A DNA stretch of 64,000 nt, taken from NCBI GenBank assembly GCA_036250195.1, contig JAVHZZ010000005.1, forward strand, positions 128,278,098 to 128,342,097, written 5' to 3'. The notes beneath the pieces are model-generated. The model had not been told where the DNA came from. It was given only the letters and a program-made list of their open reading frames with translations, and ran no database searches. This document shows positions 10,721-21,852 of this stretch, piece by piece. Every line of letters starts with the position of its first letter. The first letter of the stretch is position 1. Origin of the DNA: Mixophyes australis (lineage: Eukaryota > Chordata > Amphibia > Anura > Limnodynastidae). A program made the translations under genes and the position numbers.

Positions 10721-12206
10721 GGTGGAAAATAGCAGAATATCTCAAAGCTCTGCAGTGTGTAGACCAAGCAACACACCCTAAAATGTATCTTTTAATAAAC
10801 CTATAATGTTGTTTTATAAAAATGTGTTTTTTTGTTCTCTTTAATTTTTTTAGTCCGTTCACTAATTATCAGTCCTGATTTGAGGACTCTCTCCCACCAT
10901 CCAGATCGGCACAGCTTTGTTCCGATCGGTAGGAAATTAGGGAGGTATTGCCTGTTCATTGCTGCTCTGTATGGCAGAACAGCGACATAGCCACACTCCC
11001 TGTTCTGAGACCACCTACCCTAATGTTGGGAGGTATGATTAAGTACAGTATATCTAGTTGCACATTAATGGAAGTTTTTTTTAAAGATTGCAACCTAGTA
11101 ATATGTATGTGTTTTTAAATCTGCCTTTTCTGTATTAAAGTTATTTGTCCATACTGTTAAATAATGCAGAAAGACAATGCTTTGATGTCCAAAATTAACG
11201 TCAACTGAATTGACACCTAGACAAGTTTTTTCCTTCTCTATTGTTTTATTTACTCCATCTTTTATATGTTTTGAAAAGTATCTAGCTTTTGTTTTAAGTA
11301 AGCCACATGTCAGCTGGTCATCAAAATAATAAAACTGAATAATTAATTTTTTTTTAAAAAAGATTTAAATGAATTCATGTTTTCCATTTTCCAATATTTC
11401 TGTGTTGTCAAGAAATAGGTGTAACAGTTTGTTTATAGCATTTATGCATGTGGCATAGAATCTACAAACTTGCTTGGGTAAAACAGTAGATTCTGTAACA
11501 TACTTTATGCTATTACCATTTAAAAAGGATGCACACTTTTATTAAGAATCTTACTTTGAAACACCAGCATGGGAGCCTTGGAGAATGATGTTAATTCAGG
11601 AATCGGCAGGGGTCAATTTCTCCTAAACTGCTGAGATCCAGGGTATGAGAACTCTGCAGTTTTGCTAGTTGGACCAGGGGAGGTTTATTGCAAAAATATG
11701 TTTTCTTTCATGGATTTAATTTGTAATCACTGTAATTTAAATGCATTTATAGTCCCATGTAATAATATCTAATAACTGTCTTTGTCTTCTACTCTCAGCT
11801 ATAATAAAGATTGTGTAACTTGTGAAAAACTATTGTATATTTTACCACATATTTTGTATATATAAAACTTTATAATTTGATTGGCAAACATGATCATGTC
11901 ACATTTGAAACATAGAACGTAATAAATCAGCACTTTTAATCAATTCAAGTATTTATGATACTGGACACCTTGCAGTTCCTTCTAATCTATGTCAGATTAT
12001 TAGAACAGAACTGCACATGCGCAAATGGAAAATAATTAACACATGTATTAAATATTAGATACAGACACTGTAGAAGTTTGGAATATTCCAGAAATACTAA
12101 TCAGACAGAATCATCTTACTTTAAATTTGAAAGATGTATGCGTATTTTCCCTGTTGAGTTTACGTTAATGTTTTTAGAAAAATAACAAAATCTATTTTGA
12201 TCCTAG
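10721..12206. other. ptpn3 intron, no feature seen
   Basis: AT-rich sequence upstream of exon a. No coding match, clear repeat ends or RNA gene is seen. It contains scattered A/T runs and, at 12160-12206, the branch/acceptor region of exon a. Confidence 0.6.
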
Positions 12207-12314
12207 AAACAAGACACTGGTCAAACATTGCTGGACTTGGTCTTCAATCACTTGAGTGTAAAAGAGAGAGAATATTTTGGATTACAACATAATGAAGACT
12301 CATTAGATTTGCAT
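12207..12314 (+). CDS. ptpn3: ptpn3 exon a (FERM F1 lobe)
   Basis: This 108-base exon follows a TCCTAG acceptor and ends at CAT before a GTGAGT donor; it is 36 codons in phase 0 at both ends. It begins [16 protein letters not shown] and contains EREYFGLQH, the DYFGL-type signature that closes the ubiquitin-like F1 lobe of FERM domains. The exon length and phases agree with my recollection of PTPN3. There are no stops. Confidence 0.92.
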
Positions 12315-12592
12315 GTGAGTGGATATAAATAATAAAAAAATTTGGTAAACGTGTGCTATTACAATATAGTACATTTTAATCAACCAAGTATAGAATAAAA
12401 TGCTGGGAAGTAGGAACTTTTCTACTCCATGAAATGTTGTAATCAAAATTTGGGAAATAGAATACTAGCAATTAAGTCACAGGATGGGAGTTAGAAAGTG
12501 GTAGGAGCAAAGTTCCCCAGGAGTTCAAAGTAAACAAGAAAGGGTCCTATCAGATTGTCATATTAAATTATTCCTCAATTACCATACTGAAC

Positions 12593-12813
12593 CATACTTG
12601 CCTACTTTGGGCAAGGTCTTTTCGGGAGGGGGAGGCCAAACGCGTAATTTTGTTCCCCCCCCCGCGGCTGAAATGTCATTTTGTTGCGGGGTCGGGGCCC
12701 CCGCATCATTTTGCTAGCGGGATGCGGGAGATTTGCCAGCTCTCCTGGGAGTCCGTGAGACTGACCCGAACTTCGGGAGTCTTCCGGACATTCCGGGAGA
12801 GTTGGCAAGTATG
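12593..12813. mobile_element. GC-rich MITE (CATACTTGCC family), 221 bp
   Basis: Ends CATACTTGCC and GGCAAGTATG are inverted, and ACTGAAC is repeated on both sides (12586-12592 and 12814-12820). The interior holds CCGGGAGA and CGGGAGT boxes and runs of C/G. A longer member with the same ends is at 17186-17497. The 7-8 bp duplications suggest a hAT-type MITE. Confidence 0.8.
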
Positions 12814-13078
12814 ACTGAACTCTGTAGACACCATTCACAACTGCAAATATTTTTTTTCCCAGTATATGCACAACAGATATCCTGACTTCTGTTATATTTT
12901 TGAGGGGTAAAAGTGAGCTAAAATAACCTAACATATGGTATTTCCAGAGGTAGCTAGCAAACCTTTGATTGCACCAGGCTTGTATGAACCTTAAAACACT
13001 GTGCCACAGAATCAAATATACAATTGGATTCAGGTACAGTAGAGGCCAAAAAAGAGGCTAATAAACGCAAACATACCG

Positions 13079-13115
13079 TGTGTGTTTGTGTGTGTGTGTG
13101 TGTGTGTATATATAT
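13079..13115. repeat. (GT)n/(TA)n microsatellite
   Basis: TGTG repeats run from about 13079 into TATATA at 13107-13115. Confidence 0.9.
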
Positions 13116-13387
13116 TTTTAGGAAAATGAATAAAAATAAAATAAAAATTATAAGTTTATTCATATAAAATGCATTAGAAAGTAAATGTAGATGTAGATTT
13201 CCATTTCAAATTACACTAAAGCAGGCATATGAAAAGCATATAAATAACTTAAATGAAAGAGGAAGGTGAAAAACCGATCACCGCCAATATATTTCTATAA
13301 TAAACTTAATTGTGGTACAAGATGAAATAGATATTTATTTTTCCTATATGGTTTGCTGGTATAATTATTATTTTTTTTAGTCTATGG

Positions 13388-13534
13388 CAGTGTTGGCTAA
13401 CCTGTGACACTCCAGGTGTTGTGAAACTACAAGTCCCAGCATACCCTTCCAGCAATAAGCTGCTATATATTGGCAAAGCATGCTGGGACTTTTAGTTTCA
13501 CAACACCTGGAGTGTCACAGCTTAGCCAACACTG
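13388..13534. mobile_element. Palindromic hAT MITE, 147 bp
   Basis: Nearly perfect inverted halves start CAGTGTTGGCTAACCTGTGA and end with its complement. An 8-bp duplication GTCTATGG flanks it (13380-13387, 13535-13542). It is the same family as 50366-50979. The transcript would fold as a hairpin. Confidence 0.92.
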
Positions 13535-13954
13535 GTCTATGGAGTACTACATTGTTTTATTTAATCTGTCTCATATTTGTATATGTATGATTAAAGCTGC
13601 AATCGGATCTTTTTAAATAGAAGTATAATGATATTGTAGGTTCTTTTTAAGTACCGTTTTTATGTAAATTTAATGCTTGATTGAATATTGCTATATTTCT
13701 GTATTTGCAATGTATTTACTGGATATGTTTTTTATATATCTTATTACATAATAATAAAACAAGTGAAATGGAGAAAGCGAGGAACAGGTGCTGCTCAAAT
13801 TGAATAACGGACATTCTTATTTAGCATGGATTAGTTTATAGGGAGCTCTGTATATACATATTAACTGTGCTTTGAATAAGTTTGGTGTGAATGAAACACA
13901 TCTGCAGAGGGAGATGAAAAGTGCTGACATTCTTTAAATATATATATATTACTG

Positions 13955-14195
13955 TAGAGGATCCCAAACTGGATAGATCTTCACAGTCCTCTGCCCGTCC
14001 GTTAGACAATAATACAGGTCCCTCTACTGCGTTTGCTAGGTTGCTTGCAGAATTCGGGATTTATGATGTCGGGAGGGTTTATGTCCCGGTGGAATGCGAT
14101 TATACATACTACTCCCCGGTTCATAATTCTTATTCTCAAATTGACCTGATCCTGTCAGATAATTGGTCCCTGCAGAACACTAGGTCAATCGGAAT
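13955..14195 (+). pseudogene. L1 ORF2 endonuclease fragment
   Basis: Translation gives EDPKLDRSSQSSARPLDNNT then FARLLAEFGIYDVGRVY and YSQIDLILSDNWSLQN, close to the endonuclease of the L1 at 823-5342 (positions 3480-3720 there). It is on the + strand, has lost both ends of the domain and runs into unrelated sequence at about 14195. The long open frame after that point is not part of L1. Confidence 0.8.
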
Positions 14196-14720
14196 CTGCC
14201 TCATAAAAAAATATGGAAAACGTTTAACAGGTGGGCCACCTGATACCGCTACTGGAGTATATGATTACAAGTTTGCTTGGACAAGAATCCCATTGTACGG
14301 GTAATTAATATATAGTTTTATTTCCCCTATGAGAGCCTTGTTTATCTTTTTACTTTACAGTTTATACATCATGCTTTACTGAGGAACTTGCCATAAGGAC
14401 ATATAAATGACAATCCCATTGAATGGGTAATTGATATATGGGGTTTGTTATCTCTATACGGCATCTGTATTAACACATGAAGCTAAAACTGTTTTTGTTT
14501 TGGGAGTTTTCTTCTTTAACAACAGATCCTTTCTCCAGTTACAGACTGATCATTTCTAAAAAGTTATTATACAAATCTGTTAGTGTTGATTTGGTTTTTC
14601 ACCTTCCTCTTTCATTTAAGTTATTTGTGTTTTTATACACCTGATTTAGTACACTTTTGAATGGAAACATCTATTTTCTAATGTATTATATGTGAGTAAA
14701 CTGTTTTTATAATGACAATT

Positions 14721-15105
14721 CCATTTGCTGATAGTTCTTTCTGCCTTTTGTGTTTACTATAGGAGATTGTTATAAAAAGGCATTTTAGAGAGCTTTTCCG
14801 TTTTTTTCATTCTCTTCTCTCTACAGAATACTAGAAAAATATGTTCAGATGTTGATAGCTTTTTTGCCCCTACTCATATACTAATATAACGTCTTTGACT
14901 TATTTTTTCGGGTTGGAAAATTAGCCTCATCCACACTCATGGAGGCCATTGGACTGCACACATTGATTTCTTTCCCCACCATATGGATTTGATCTTTGAT
15001 CTTTTACAAAGGACCCTATACTGTTCACTGAATGCCCCTTTTTGTGAAAAATTCCCAAATTACTAATATGAGCTGTCAATTATGTGTCTGTGTCTTATTT
15101 TTTAG
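14721..15105. other. ptpn3 intron, no feature seen
   Basis: AT-rich intron between the inverted-repeat block and exon b. Nothing recognised. Confidence 0.6.
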
Positions 15106-15148
15106 AGATGGCTGGAATCCAGCAAACCAATTCGAAAACAACTGAAGG
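15106..15148 (+). CDS. ptpn3: ptpn3 exon b (FERM F1 end)
   Basis: This 43-base exon lies between a TTTTTTAG acceptor and a GTATGT donor. It encodes RWLESSKPIRKQLK plus the first base of a glycine codon, the conserved RWL-x-x-x-KPIRKQ motif of FERM F1. Phase 0 start and phase 1 end fit exons a and c. Confidence 0.92.
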
Positions 15149-15467
15149 GTATGTCTAACAAATTAAGCTCCACAGTAACTTGAAGTATCATTTGTTGGCG
15201 CTGCCCCACTGCCCACCTTCCAAGAGATAAAGGATTTCACTCAAAGTGGATTCTTTAACCTTATTATCAATCTAGCACTAGCAACAACCTGAATCTAGGC
15301 CATAGACTGTACCCATGTATTAGGGAGCTGTATTTGATGCAATTAACTCGACTGACTTACCTTTATAGCAGTAAGTTTAGAATTATGTACACATATTCTT
15401 TAGCATGTTTAACATCAATGAAACCTTTCTTTTCTTTTTTTTTTTTTTTTTTCAATCATCAATATAG

Positions 15468-15546
15468 GAGGTTTTCCATGCTGCCTTCTCTTTAGAGTGA
15501 GATTTTTCATACCGGACCCCAACACACTACAGCAGGATCAAACAAG
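15468..15546 (+). CDS. ptpn3: ptpn3 exon c (FERM F1/F2 junction)
   Basis: This 79-base exon follows a long pyrimidine tract and AATATAG acceptor and ends at a GTAATA donor. It reads [20 protein letters not shown] then LQQDQT, the strand that carries the FRV-F-x-x-DP motif of FERM domains. It ends two bases into an arginine codon completed by exon d. Confidence 0.92.
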
Positions 15547-16429
15547 GTAATACATTTTCAGCTTCATTTTTTTTATTTAATTATTTACATTTTTTTTAGT
15601 TAACCTTAATGACTGCGGTACAGATTAAGGGCTTGCAAGATTTAGATTTTTTTTCTATGTTTGTCTATCACAGGTGATTTAGAAACAGAATAATATATGT
15701 GCTAATGATTTAGAACATATTTTTTTGGATTTACATAAATCCCATTGATGTTTCTTAATTTGTCCACGGTGATTTATGGAAGATGTTGCTGTAATATTAA
15801 AGATGATCAATTTCATGTTAAGAGTAGAGTATAGAGTTAAAATGGAACAAACTTTTACTTACTTGGTATACTCTGTTTGTTAGATTCACCAGGTACCCGA
15901 GAACTTCACTGTCTCCTCTCCTCCCTCTGCCTGTTTTAAATGTGGCAAACGGGTGTTAATGCCCCTCCTCCATGAAATTCCTGTTCATCTGAACAATGAC
16001 AGGTGCAGGAATTCTAGAGGGAGTTTGCCACACTGCCAGAGTGGGCATGACCAGCATGCAAGCGGTGTATCTATCATTTTAGACAGTTCTGGGCCACTAT
16101 CAAACCCCTTCAAATACACGGGCAATGCTGCGTGCAGTGGGAAACAGGACAAATTTCCTGTTTCACACAGGTGTTGGGAACAATGTCCTGACTAAGCGGA
16201 ACAGTCACACAAAATTAGGACTGCCTCACCAGAATCTAGACAGTTGACTGATTGCCCTGCTCTATTCTACCGGTTCTTGCAAATTTTACTACTTGCTGCT
16301 GCCGTAGGCTTAGCTTGCTAGACCCTGAAATACTGGGTCTCTGTTTGAAAAAAAAAAAAATAGCTACTTGGAATTTGTAAACCCTTGCAACAAATGAGCA
16401 TTGTAGGCGTCCCTCTCCCAACCAATTCC
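15547..16429. other. ptpn3 intron, no feature seen
   Basis: AT-rich at first, then a moderately GC-rich stretch (15880-16200) with no coding or repeat signature I recognise. Poly-A run at 16349-16361. Confidence 0.5.
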
Positions 16430-16760
16430 AATGTTAAATGAATAGCACCCACATATAATAATTAGACCTCCTTCCCTGCAGCTAGCATCAACATTAATTA
16501 ATAGTATTCACATTTATTAAATAGCCCTCACACGCAAACTCACAGCCACTTTAGATTAATAGTCTCATCACACAACCTTAAGTTAATAAGCAAAGCAATG
16601 ATACCACTATTATATTCAATAGTCCCCAACTTCAAATAAATAGAGCCTACCATTAAATTAATAGTTCCCATCCACCAATGAATCATTTTGTTACCGCCCA
16701 CTATTAAATTATTATCCCATGTCCCCTCTTGAATTACATTAATAGCCCTTAATTGCCAGG
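16430..16760 (-). mobile_element. Degraded relative of the 6574-8201 hAT
   Basis: In reverse complement the order of landmarks matches 7490-7760: AATAGCACCCACA, TAATTAG-CCT-CTT-CC, then AATAGTATTCACATTTA and further AATAGTCCCC units. It lacks visible termini. This is the third member of the family in the window. Confidence 0.65.
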
Positions 16761-17185
16761 CCCGCACCTACCTTCTTCCACCCAGCTCTGTACGAAGCAG
16801 ACTCATCTGCTAGCCTCTCTTGCTGGCTGTACAATTGGGACAGCGTGCAAGTTGGGTTGTGCGTGTCCCAAATAGGATAGAATGACAGCAGGGAGAGAGG
16901 TGGTATGGATTGGTTGATCTGTGGCTGCTTACAGTAAGGTGGTTAATACTGGGAGAGGGGAGAAAACTTACATCCATTCCTGCCAAGGAGGAGAGTGAAG
17001 TACAATTGGCCCATTAGGCTTGTTTGGAACCCGAGTGGATCCAGAAAACAGACAGTAGCAGGTAAAAAAAAGTTTAGCTTTATTTTAACATGTTTTACAC
17101 CACCTTAAAATACATTTATTAGTTTTTGGAGAAGCTATAATTTAATTCTCATGGATGCTATTTGTGAAAAGCTTAAATTCTTATG
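16761..17185. other. ptpn3 intron, unclassified
   Basis: Probably includes more of the degraded hAT family on its left side, with no clear end. Nothing else recognised. Confidence 0.4.
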
Positions 17186-17497
17186 CATAGTTGCCAACTC
17201 CCGGGAGAGGGGGCGTGACTTGAGGGCGAGAGTGGGCGGGACGAGGCCAATCGCGTCATTTTGGCCCCGCCCCCCACGAAAACGTGATTTGCGCCGCGGG
17301 GCCAAAATGACGCGATTGGCCTTGTCCCGCCCCCTCCCGCCCTCCAAAATGGCGTGATTCACCGAGAATCGCGTCAAATGACGCGATTCTCGGTGAAATC
17401 CGGGATGCGGGAGAAATGCCATCCCCCCCTGGGAGCCCGGGAGACTGACCCGAATTTCGGGAGTCTCCTGGACTTTCCGGGAGAGTTGGCAAGTATG
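17186..17497. mobile_element. GC-rich palindromic MITE, 312 bp
   Basis: Starts CATAGTTGCCAACTC and ends GAGTTGGCAAGTATG, with TTCTTATG / TTCTTATC on the flanks (17178-17185, 17498-17505). The interior has two nested palindromes: AATCGCGTCATTTTGGCCCC around 17247-17320 and a smaller hairpin with GAATCGCGTC / GACGCGATTC at 17364-17392. It belongs to the family of 12593-12813. Several overlapping open frames arise from its palindromes. Confidence 0.85.
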
Positions 17498-18140
17498 TTC
17501 TTATCTCTAAAATATTCCATTTCATATGGATTACAAAAATGTTGAATTTTTTTATGTGCAATTTTAATCTAGACGTTACTAGTTACTAAGCATTCAGTTA
17601 GAGAACAGAGAGAAGCCTAACTTGTGTAAATTATTAACATAGCAGATTCAATTTAGTAATAATAAAAAACAGAAGATAGCAGTGATTGCTGCAAGACATT
17701 GAAAACATTAATGCATCTACTTTTGTTATGTGTTTTAACTGTGTACTATTCATTGATATGAAAAAATATAAGTCAGATTTTTAGGGTAGGTACACACTGA
17801 AGAATTTTCAGACCAACGTGTTATCTACAGCGATTTTCCCTTCGGCCGAAGGTCCGATCGCTCGTGCGATTAATGCGTACACACTAGACACGTTTTAGTC
17901 GATTAAAGTAAAGACCGACCCTCCGGGAAGCGACTTTTCACCGCCATATTGTTGTGAGCAAAGATTAGAAATTTGTGCGCAATTAAACGACTATGTAACG
18001 ATATCTCCAAGAAATTTTAAATAAAGGGCAGCGCATGTTCAATAGTAACCACTACAAACCACGTTTTCTTCATACATTCGCTAGCACGTGTACATTGTAC
18101 GTTCGTTCTCAACTGCAAAAAAAATACTATTTTTACTAAT

Positions 18141-21085
18141 ATGGATAATTTTGAAGGATGACAAGCAACTGCTCTTTTGCTGCTCACTGTGGCAAGAAGA
18201 CTGCAAGTACAGACCCGAAGGGATAGAAGGAAAAATAATAGATCTTGTTGGACCAAAGAGTGGTTCAAGAGGAGAGACTCATTCTCTCATATGTCCCTGC
18301 TGCAGGAAATAGAAAACAACAACCCAGATGACTTCAGGAATTTCCTGAGAATGAATGAACCCACATTCCAGGAACTGCTCCAACTAGTCACCCCCATCAT
18401 CCAGAAGGAGGACACCCATTTAAGGAGACCCATATCTGCTGAACCAAGACTGGTTGCTACCCTAAGATTTCTGGCAACAGGAAGGACACTGGCTGATCTG
18501 AAACACAACACAGCAATTTCACCGCAAGCTCTGGGTTTTATAATACCCGAGACCTGTGATGCTATCATTGAAGTTCTCCATGAACAGTATATGAAGGTTG
18601 GTAAGCATAAATAGTCTTTTTTTTTTATATAAATGTATAATTTTATTTACACACATAACATTTACAATATATATTAAATTTATAAAGTACAAACCAATAA
18701 AAGCGGGCAAATATACAGTTTATAGTTGTTCATATTGCAGCAGTTCGCTATTATCCATTTGTGATGACCTTCCACTGAAGTGTTGCATGTTTGAGCTGGG
18801 TATAGGGGTCAGGAATGGTTTTGACATTAAATAATGTTCTCCCATACTCCCATGCTGCATCTGTGTATGCCGAAATATGTACGACGGTGTCTAGCTGTCG
18901 GTTTGCTGGCGTAAGAATTGTATCTGGGTATAAATCGTCCTTGGCAGCCCTACACAAGTGGTGGCACACCAAACGCTCCATTTCCACTTGTATCGGTCTT
19001 CTAGTACTTTTCATTTTGCTTGCTAGCGTTTCTCGAAGTAGGTCAAAAGTGTGTGGTTCATGTTTTTTGGCCTTCAAAGTGTTTGGGCATTTCACCATCT
19101 TTTGTAGTTAGCGCATCACTTTCATCAACCTCACTGAGCCTTTTTTTTTTTTCCTCTTCTGTTGCGTTTGTGGTATAATTACAACATCACCTACATCCTG
19201 GCTGTTAGCTGTCACCTGGGTTCCCTGTACAATAGTTGTAGTTGTCTCTTCTTGGTCATGAAATTCCATCATGAGTTCTTGTGAAAGGACAGCTGGCTGA
19301 GTGTTGAAAAAAATGAGAAAAAAAAAAAAGAGTACAATATTAAATGCATGTAATTAAACTCTGACTCATCTTTATGTTTCAGTTTCCTGCAACAGTAGAA
19401 CAATGGCAAATTATTGCAGACATATTTGAGAAGCACTGGAATTTTCCAAACTGTGGTGGTGCCATTGATGAGAAACATGCCTCCATCCAACAGTGGATCT
19501 TTTATTATAATTAGAAAGGATTTTTCAGCATCATTCTAATGGCCATAGTGGATGCGAATTATGAATTCTTATTTGTGGACATTGGAAAAAATGGTAAAGT
19601 GTCTGATGGCGGTGCACTGGAGCAGACTCCCTTTCATGCAAAATTAAAAAACTATGAACTTAATCTTCCAACAAGAAGTAATATAAAATATGGACTAAAT
19701 TTAGTGTTTTTGGCGGATGAAGCATTTGCATTGTACAACAATGTATTGAAACCTTATCTACAACGAAATTTGTCTGCAGAAAGGCGGATATTTAATTATA
19801 GACTATCACAAGCTAGGCGTGTTGTGTAAAATGTGTTTGGAATTCTCAGTAGAGATGGGCGGGCTCCGTTCCTCGGAAAGCGAACCCACCCGAACTTCGG
19901 GGATCCGAGTACTCGACTCGGTACCTTCCCGCTTTTTCGGAATTGAAAACGAGGCAAAACGTCATTGTGATGTCGTCGGATCTCGGATCTTGCGAGTTTT
20001 GGAATCTATAAATACCGCCCTCCACGGCAATCTAGTGCCATTTGAGAGAGGGACACAGAAGGGGTAGTATAGAGTGTAAAGCAGTTGGGCAGGCAAATAG
20101 ATAGAATTGAAAGAGGAGGGTGGTAGCAGTGTTAAAGAAAGTAATCAGTGACATTCAGAAGAGCTCCATAGCTCCAGTGTTAAATCTCATTGCAGAAAAA
20201 TACAAATAATAGTGCTTACAGGGTTGATTTAATTCTGCAGTCCAATTATACAGTGTTATATAGGTAACACACAGAAAGGAGAGCTCCATTGGTAATTCTC
20301 ATTGCAGAAATATAACTACTAGTCCTTGGAGGGTTTTCTTCTAAATTTGCACAAAAAAGTGTATGGTGTTATATACACCCAAAGAGAAGAGCTCCATTGC
20401 TTATTGTCATTGCTGAAATACAAATACTAGGCATTGCAGGCTTTTCTTCTGACTTTTCTTTTCTGCCACTGTTGTGTGCCAATGTGTCCTAGATGTGGTA
20501 GGAACTGCCGTTTGTTTGAGTCATTGCTCTGTCACTTAGTACCCAGCCAGGTCACTGCAGTATTTGCCTGAAAGTGTATGAAAATAATAATGTGACCTGT
20601 GAGGTGGTCAAAATTGACTACAAATGACTTGAAATTAGTGTTATTGAGGTTAATAATAATGTAGGATTAAAAAAAAGCAAAATTATGTGATTTTAGCAAT
20701 TTTTCTAAAAGAATACAAAACCAAAACACACAAGGGTGGTTTTGCCAAATCCAAAACCACTTCACGGGGGTCAGTGAGCATCTCTAATTCTCAGTAACAA
20801 ATGTAGAGTTTTACATTCTGCTATTAATCTGCGTTTGTACAAGACAGACAAAGTGATGATGCCCTTTTGCGTTCTGCATAACTTTCTAAGACGTAAAAAC
20901 CTCCTGTGTACATAGTTCACATACATATGAGGACAACAATGTTGAGGAAATGAAGGTAGTTGGCTTGACACCTCTAGAGTCGTGCCACCTTAGAAATGCA
21001 TGTGCCAGTGCAAATTTAAACAGGGAGAGATACTTTCAACAGGAGGTGGGGGGGGGGGGGGGGGTGCTGTGCCATGGCAGAATGA
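18141..21085 (+). pseudogene. Harbinger transposase (two exons, dead)
   Basis: Exon 1 starts at ATG 18141 (MDNFEG, then an in-frame TGA) and carries FLRMNEPTFQELLQLVTP and LVATLRFLATGRTLADLKHN, typical of HARBI1-like transposases. It ends after EQYMK at 18596. Exon 2 starts at 19383 (FPATVEQW) with NFPNCGGAIDEKH (first Asp), a TAG stop, KGFFSIILMAIVDANYEFLF, VDIGKNGKVSDGG (second Asp) and RIFNYRLSQARRVV. The third acidic residue, normally Glu in RRVVENAFG, is a TAA codon at about 19828. A hAT insertion splits exon 2 at 19850; code resumes at 20795 (CRVLHSAINLR, VLHNFLRR) and runs to about 21085. Losing the catalytic Glu and three stops make it inactive. Confidence 0.88.
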
Positions 21086-21482
21086 GTGTATGTAACAATT
21101 GTGCATAAGCATGTTATATGTGCAAACTTTATTGTTATGTATTTCTGCTTTAATAAACCTGTTACACAGCAACAGCATAATATATTTTACTTACAGTTCC
21201 ACTTGGAGGTTTGTCATCTGCTTGGATCACATCAGTAGGAGAACTCCACTATTTAGTTCTTTTTTGCATACAGTCCGAAGGTTCTGTATTTTGCTCTTTG
21301 CCCATTCCAATTTTGCTCCATGGTAGCAGGCATGCTTTCACAAGTTCTTGCATAGCCACATTGTGTAACATGCTGTTAAAATATTCCTTTGATTTTATTT
21401 TCCACACACAGGGGTGTGCCCTATAAGTCTCAAAGAAATCCCTCATGAGGTCCACATTGCGGTCATATAACGTTTTCAGGTT
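18751..21482 (-). pseudogene. Harbinger MADF DNA-binding protein, antisense
   Basis: Read on the minus strand, an exon at 21482-21195 starts after a TTTTTAAACAG acceptor and ends at a GTAAGT donor. It encodes DLMRDFFETYRAHPCVWKIK then SKEYFN and, after a frameshift, AKSKIQNLRTVCKKELNSG: a MADF (Myb/SANT-related) DNA-binding domain. The next exon, 19296-18751, follows a CAACACTCAG acceptor and gives PAVLSQELMMEFHDQEET, a lysine-rich run and a C-terminal helix region ending near 18751. That exon lies wholly inside the transposase intron, while the transposase second exon lies wholly in this gene's intron. In related elements this partner binds the transposon ends and brings in the transposase; that role is inferred. 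Confidence 0.75.
19850..20786 (+). mobile_element. Deleted hAT element, 937 bp
   Basis: Ends TAGAGATGGGCGG and GAGCATCTCTA, with a perfect 8-bp duplication ATTCTCAG (19842-19849, 20787-20794). It interrupts Harbinger transposase exon 2; the reading frame resumes directly after the second duplication. The interior has three or four copies of a roughly 100-bp AGAGCTCCAT...TCATTGCAGAAATA unit (20155-20445) and the 3'UTR of the hAT family seen at 30940 and 58828, with no transposase. Confidence 0.93.
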
Positions 21483-21852
21483 CTGTTTAAAAATAAAATG
21501 AAAGATTCATGGTGATTTTTTGTCCACTGATAGTATCAAAAAAACTCTGCAATATATGGTTCTACATTTAAAAAATATTTTCAGTATAATTTTATGTACT
21601 AGTGTATCATAAATAATACTAATAAGTATAACAAAGGAATTTAGCATATACACATATTAACTTTCAAAAAATATATATTTATGCAGTTGTTACAATAAGC
21701 ACACTGGTACAAGTAAAAATTAATAATCACAACTTGCTTTGAATGGCAATGGATGTAAGGTGTATAACGCTCGTAGTATCCATTCGTATTTCTCGGGCCA
21801 CTAGGGGTTAAATATATTTATATAATTGCCAAACACAAGGTTATTAAACCCG

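Larger units (their letters stand above)
13130..14720. repeat. Inverted-repeat block, arms about 150 bp
   Basis: The arm at about 13145-13312 is matched in reverse complement at about 14555-14705: both share AACTTAAATGAAAGAGGAAG then GTGAAAAACC, and the match extends outward through ATTAGAAA and TTTA-TCA-ATA-AAT. Between the arms lie a hAT MITE (13388-13534), a piece of L1 endonuclease (13955-14195) and a direct repeat AATCCCATTG-x3-GGGTAATT (14287 and 14413). The arms look like long terminal inverted repeats of an unclassified element that captured or was hit by L1. Confidence 0.55.

Noticed and set aside
17186..17561. Open frames of 68-101 codons on both strands
   Set aside because: They lie across the palindromic GC-rich MITE, which reads open on both strands by symmetry.
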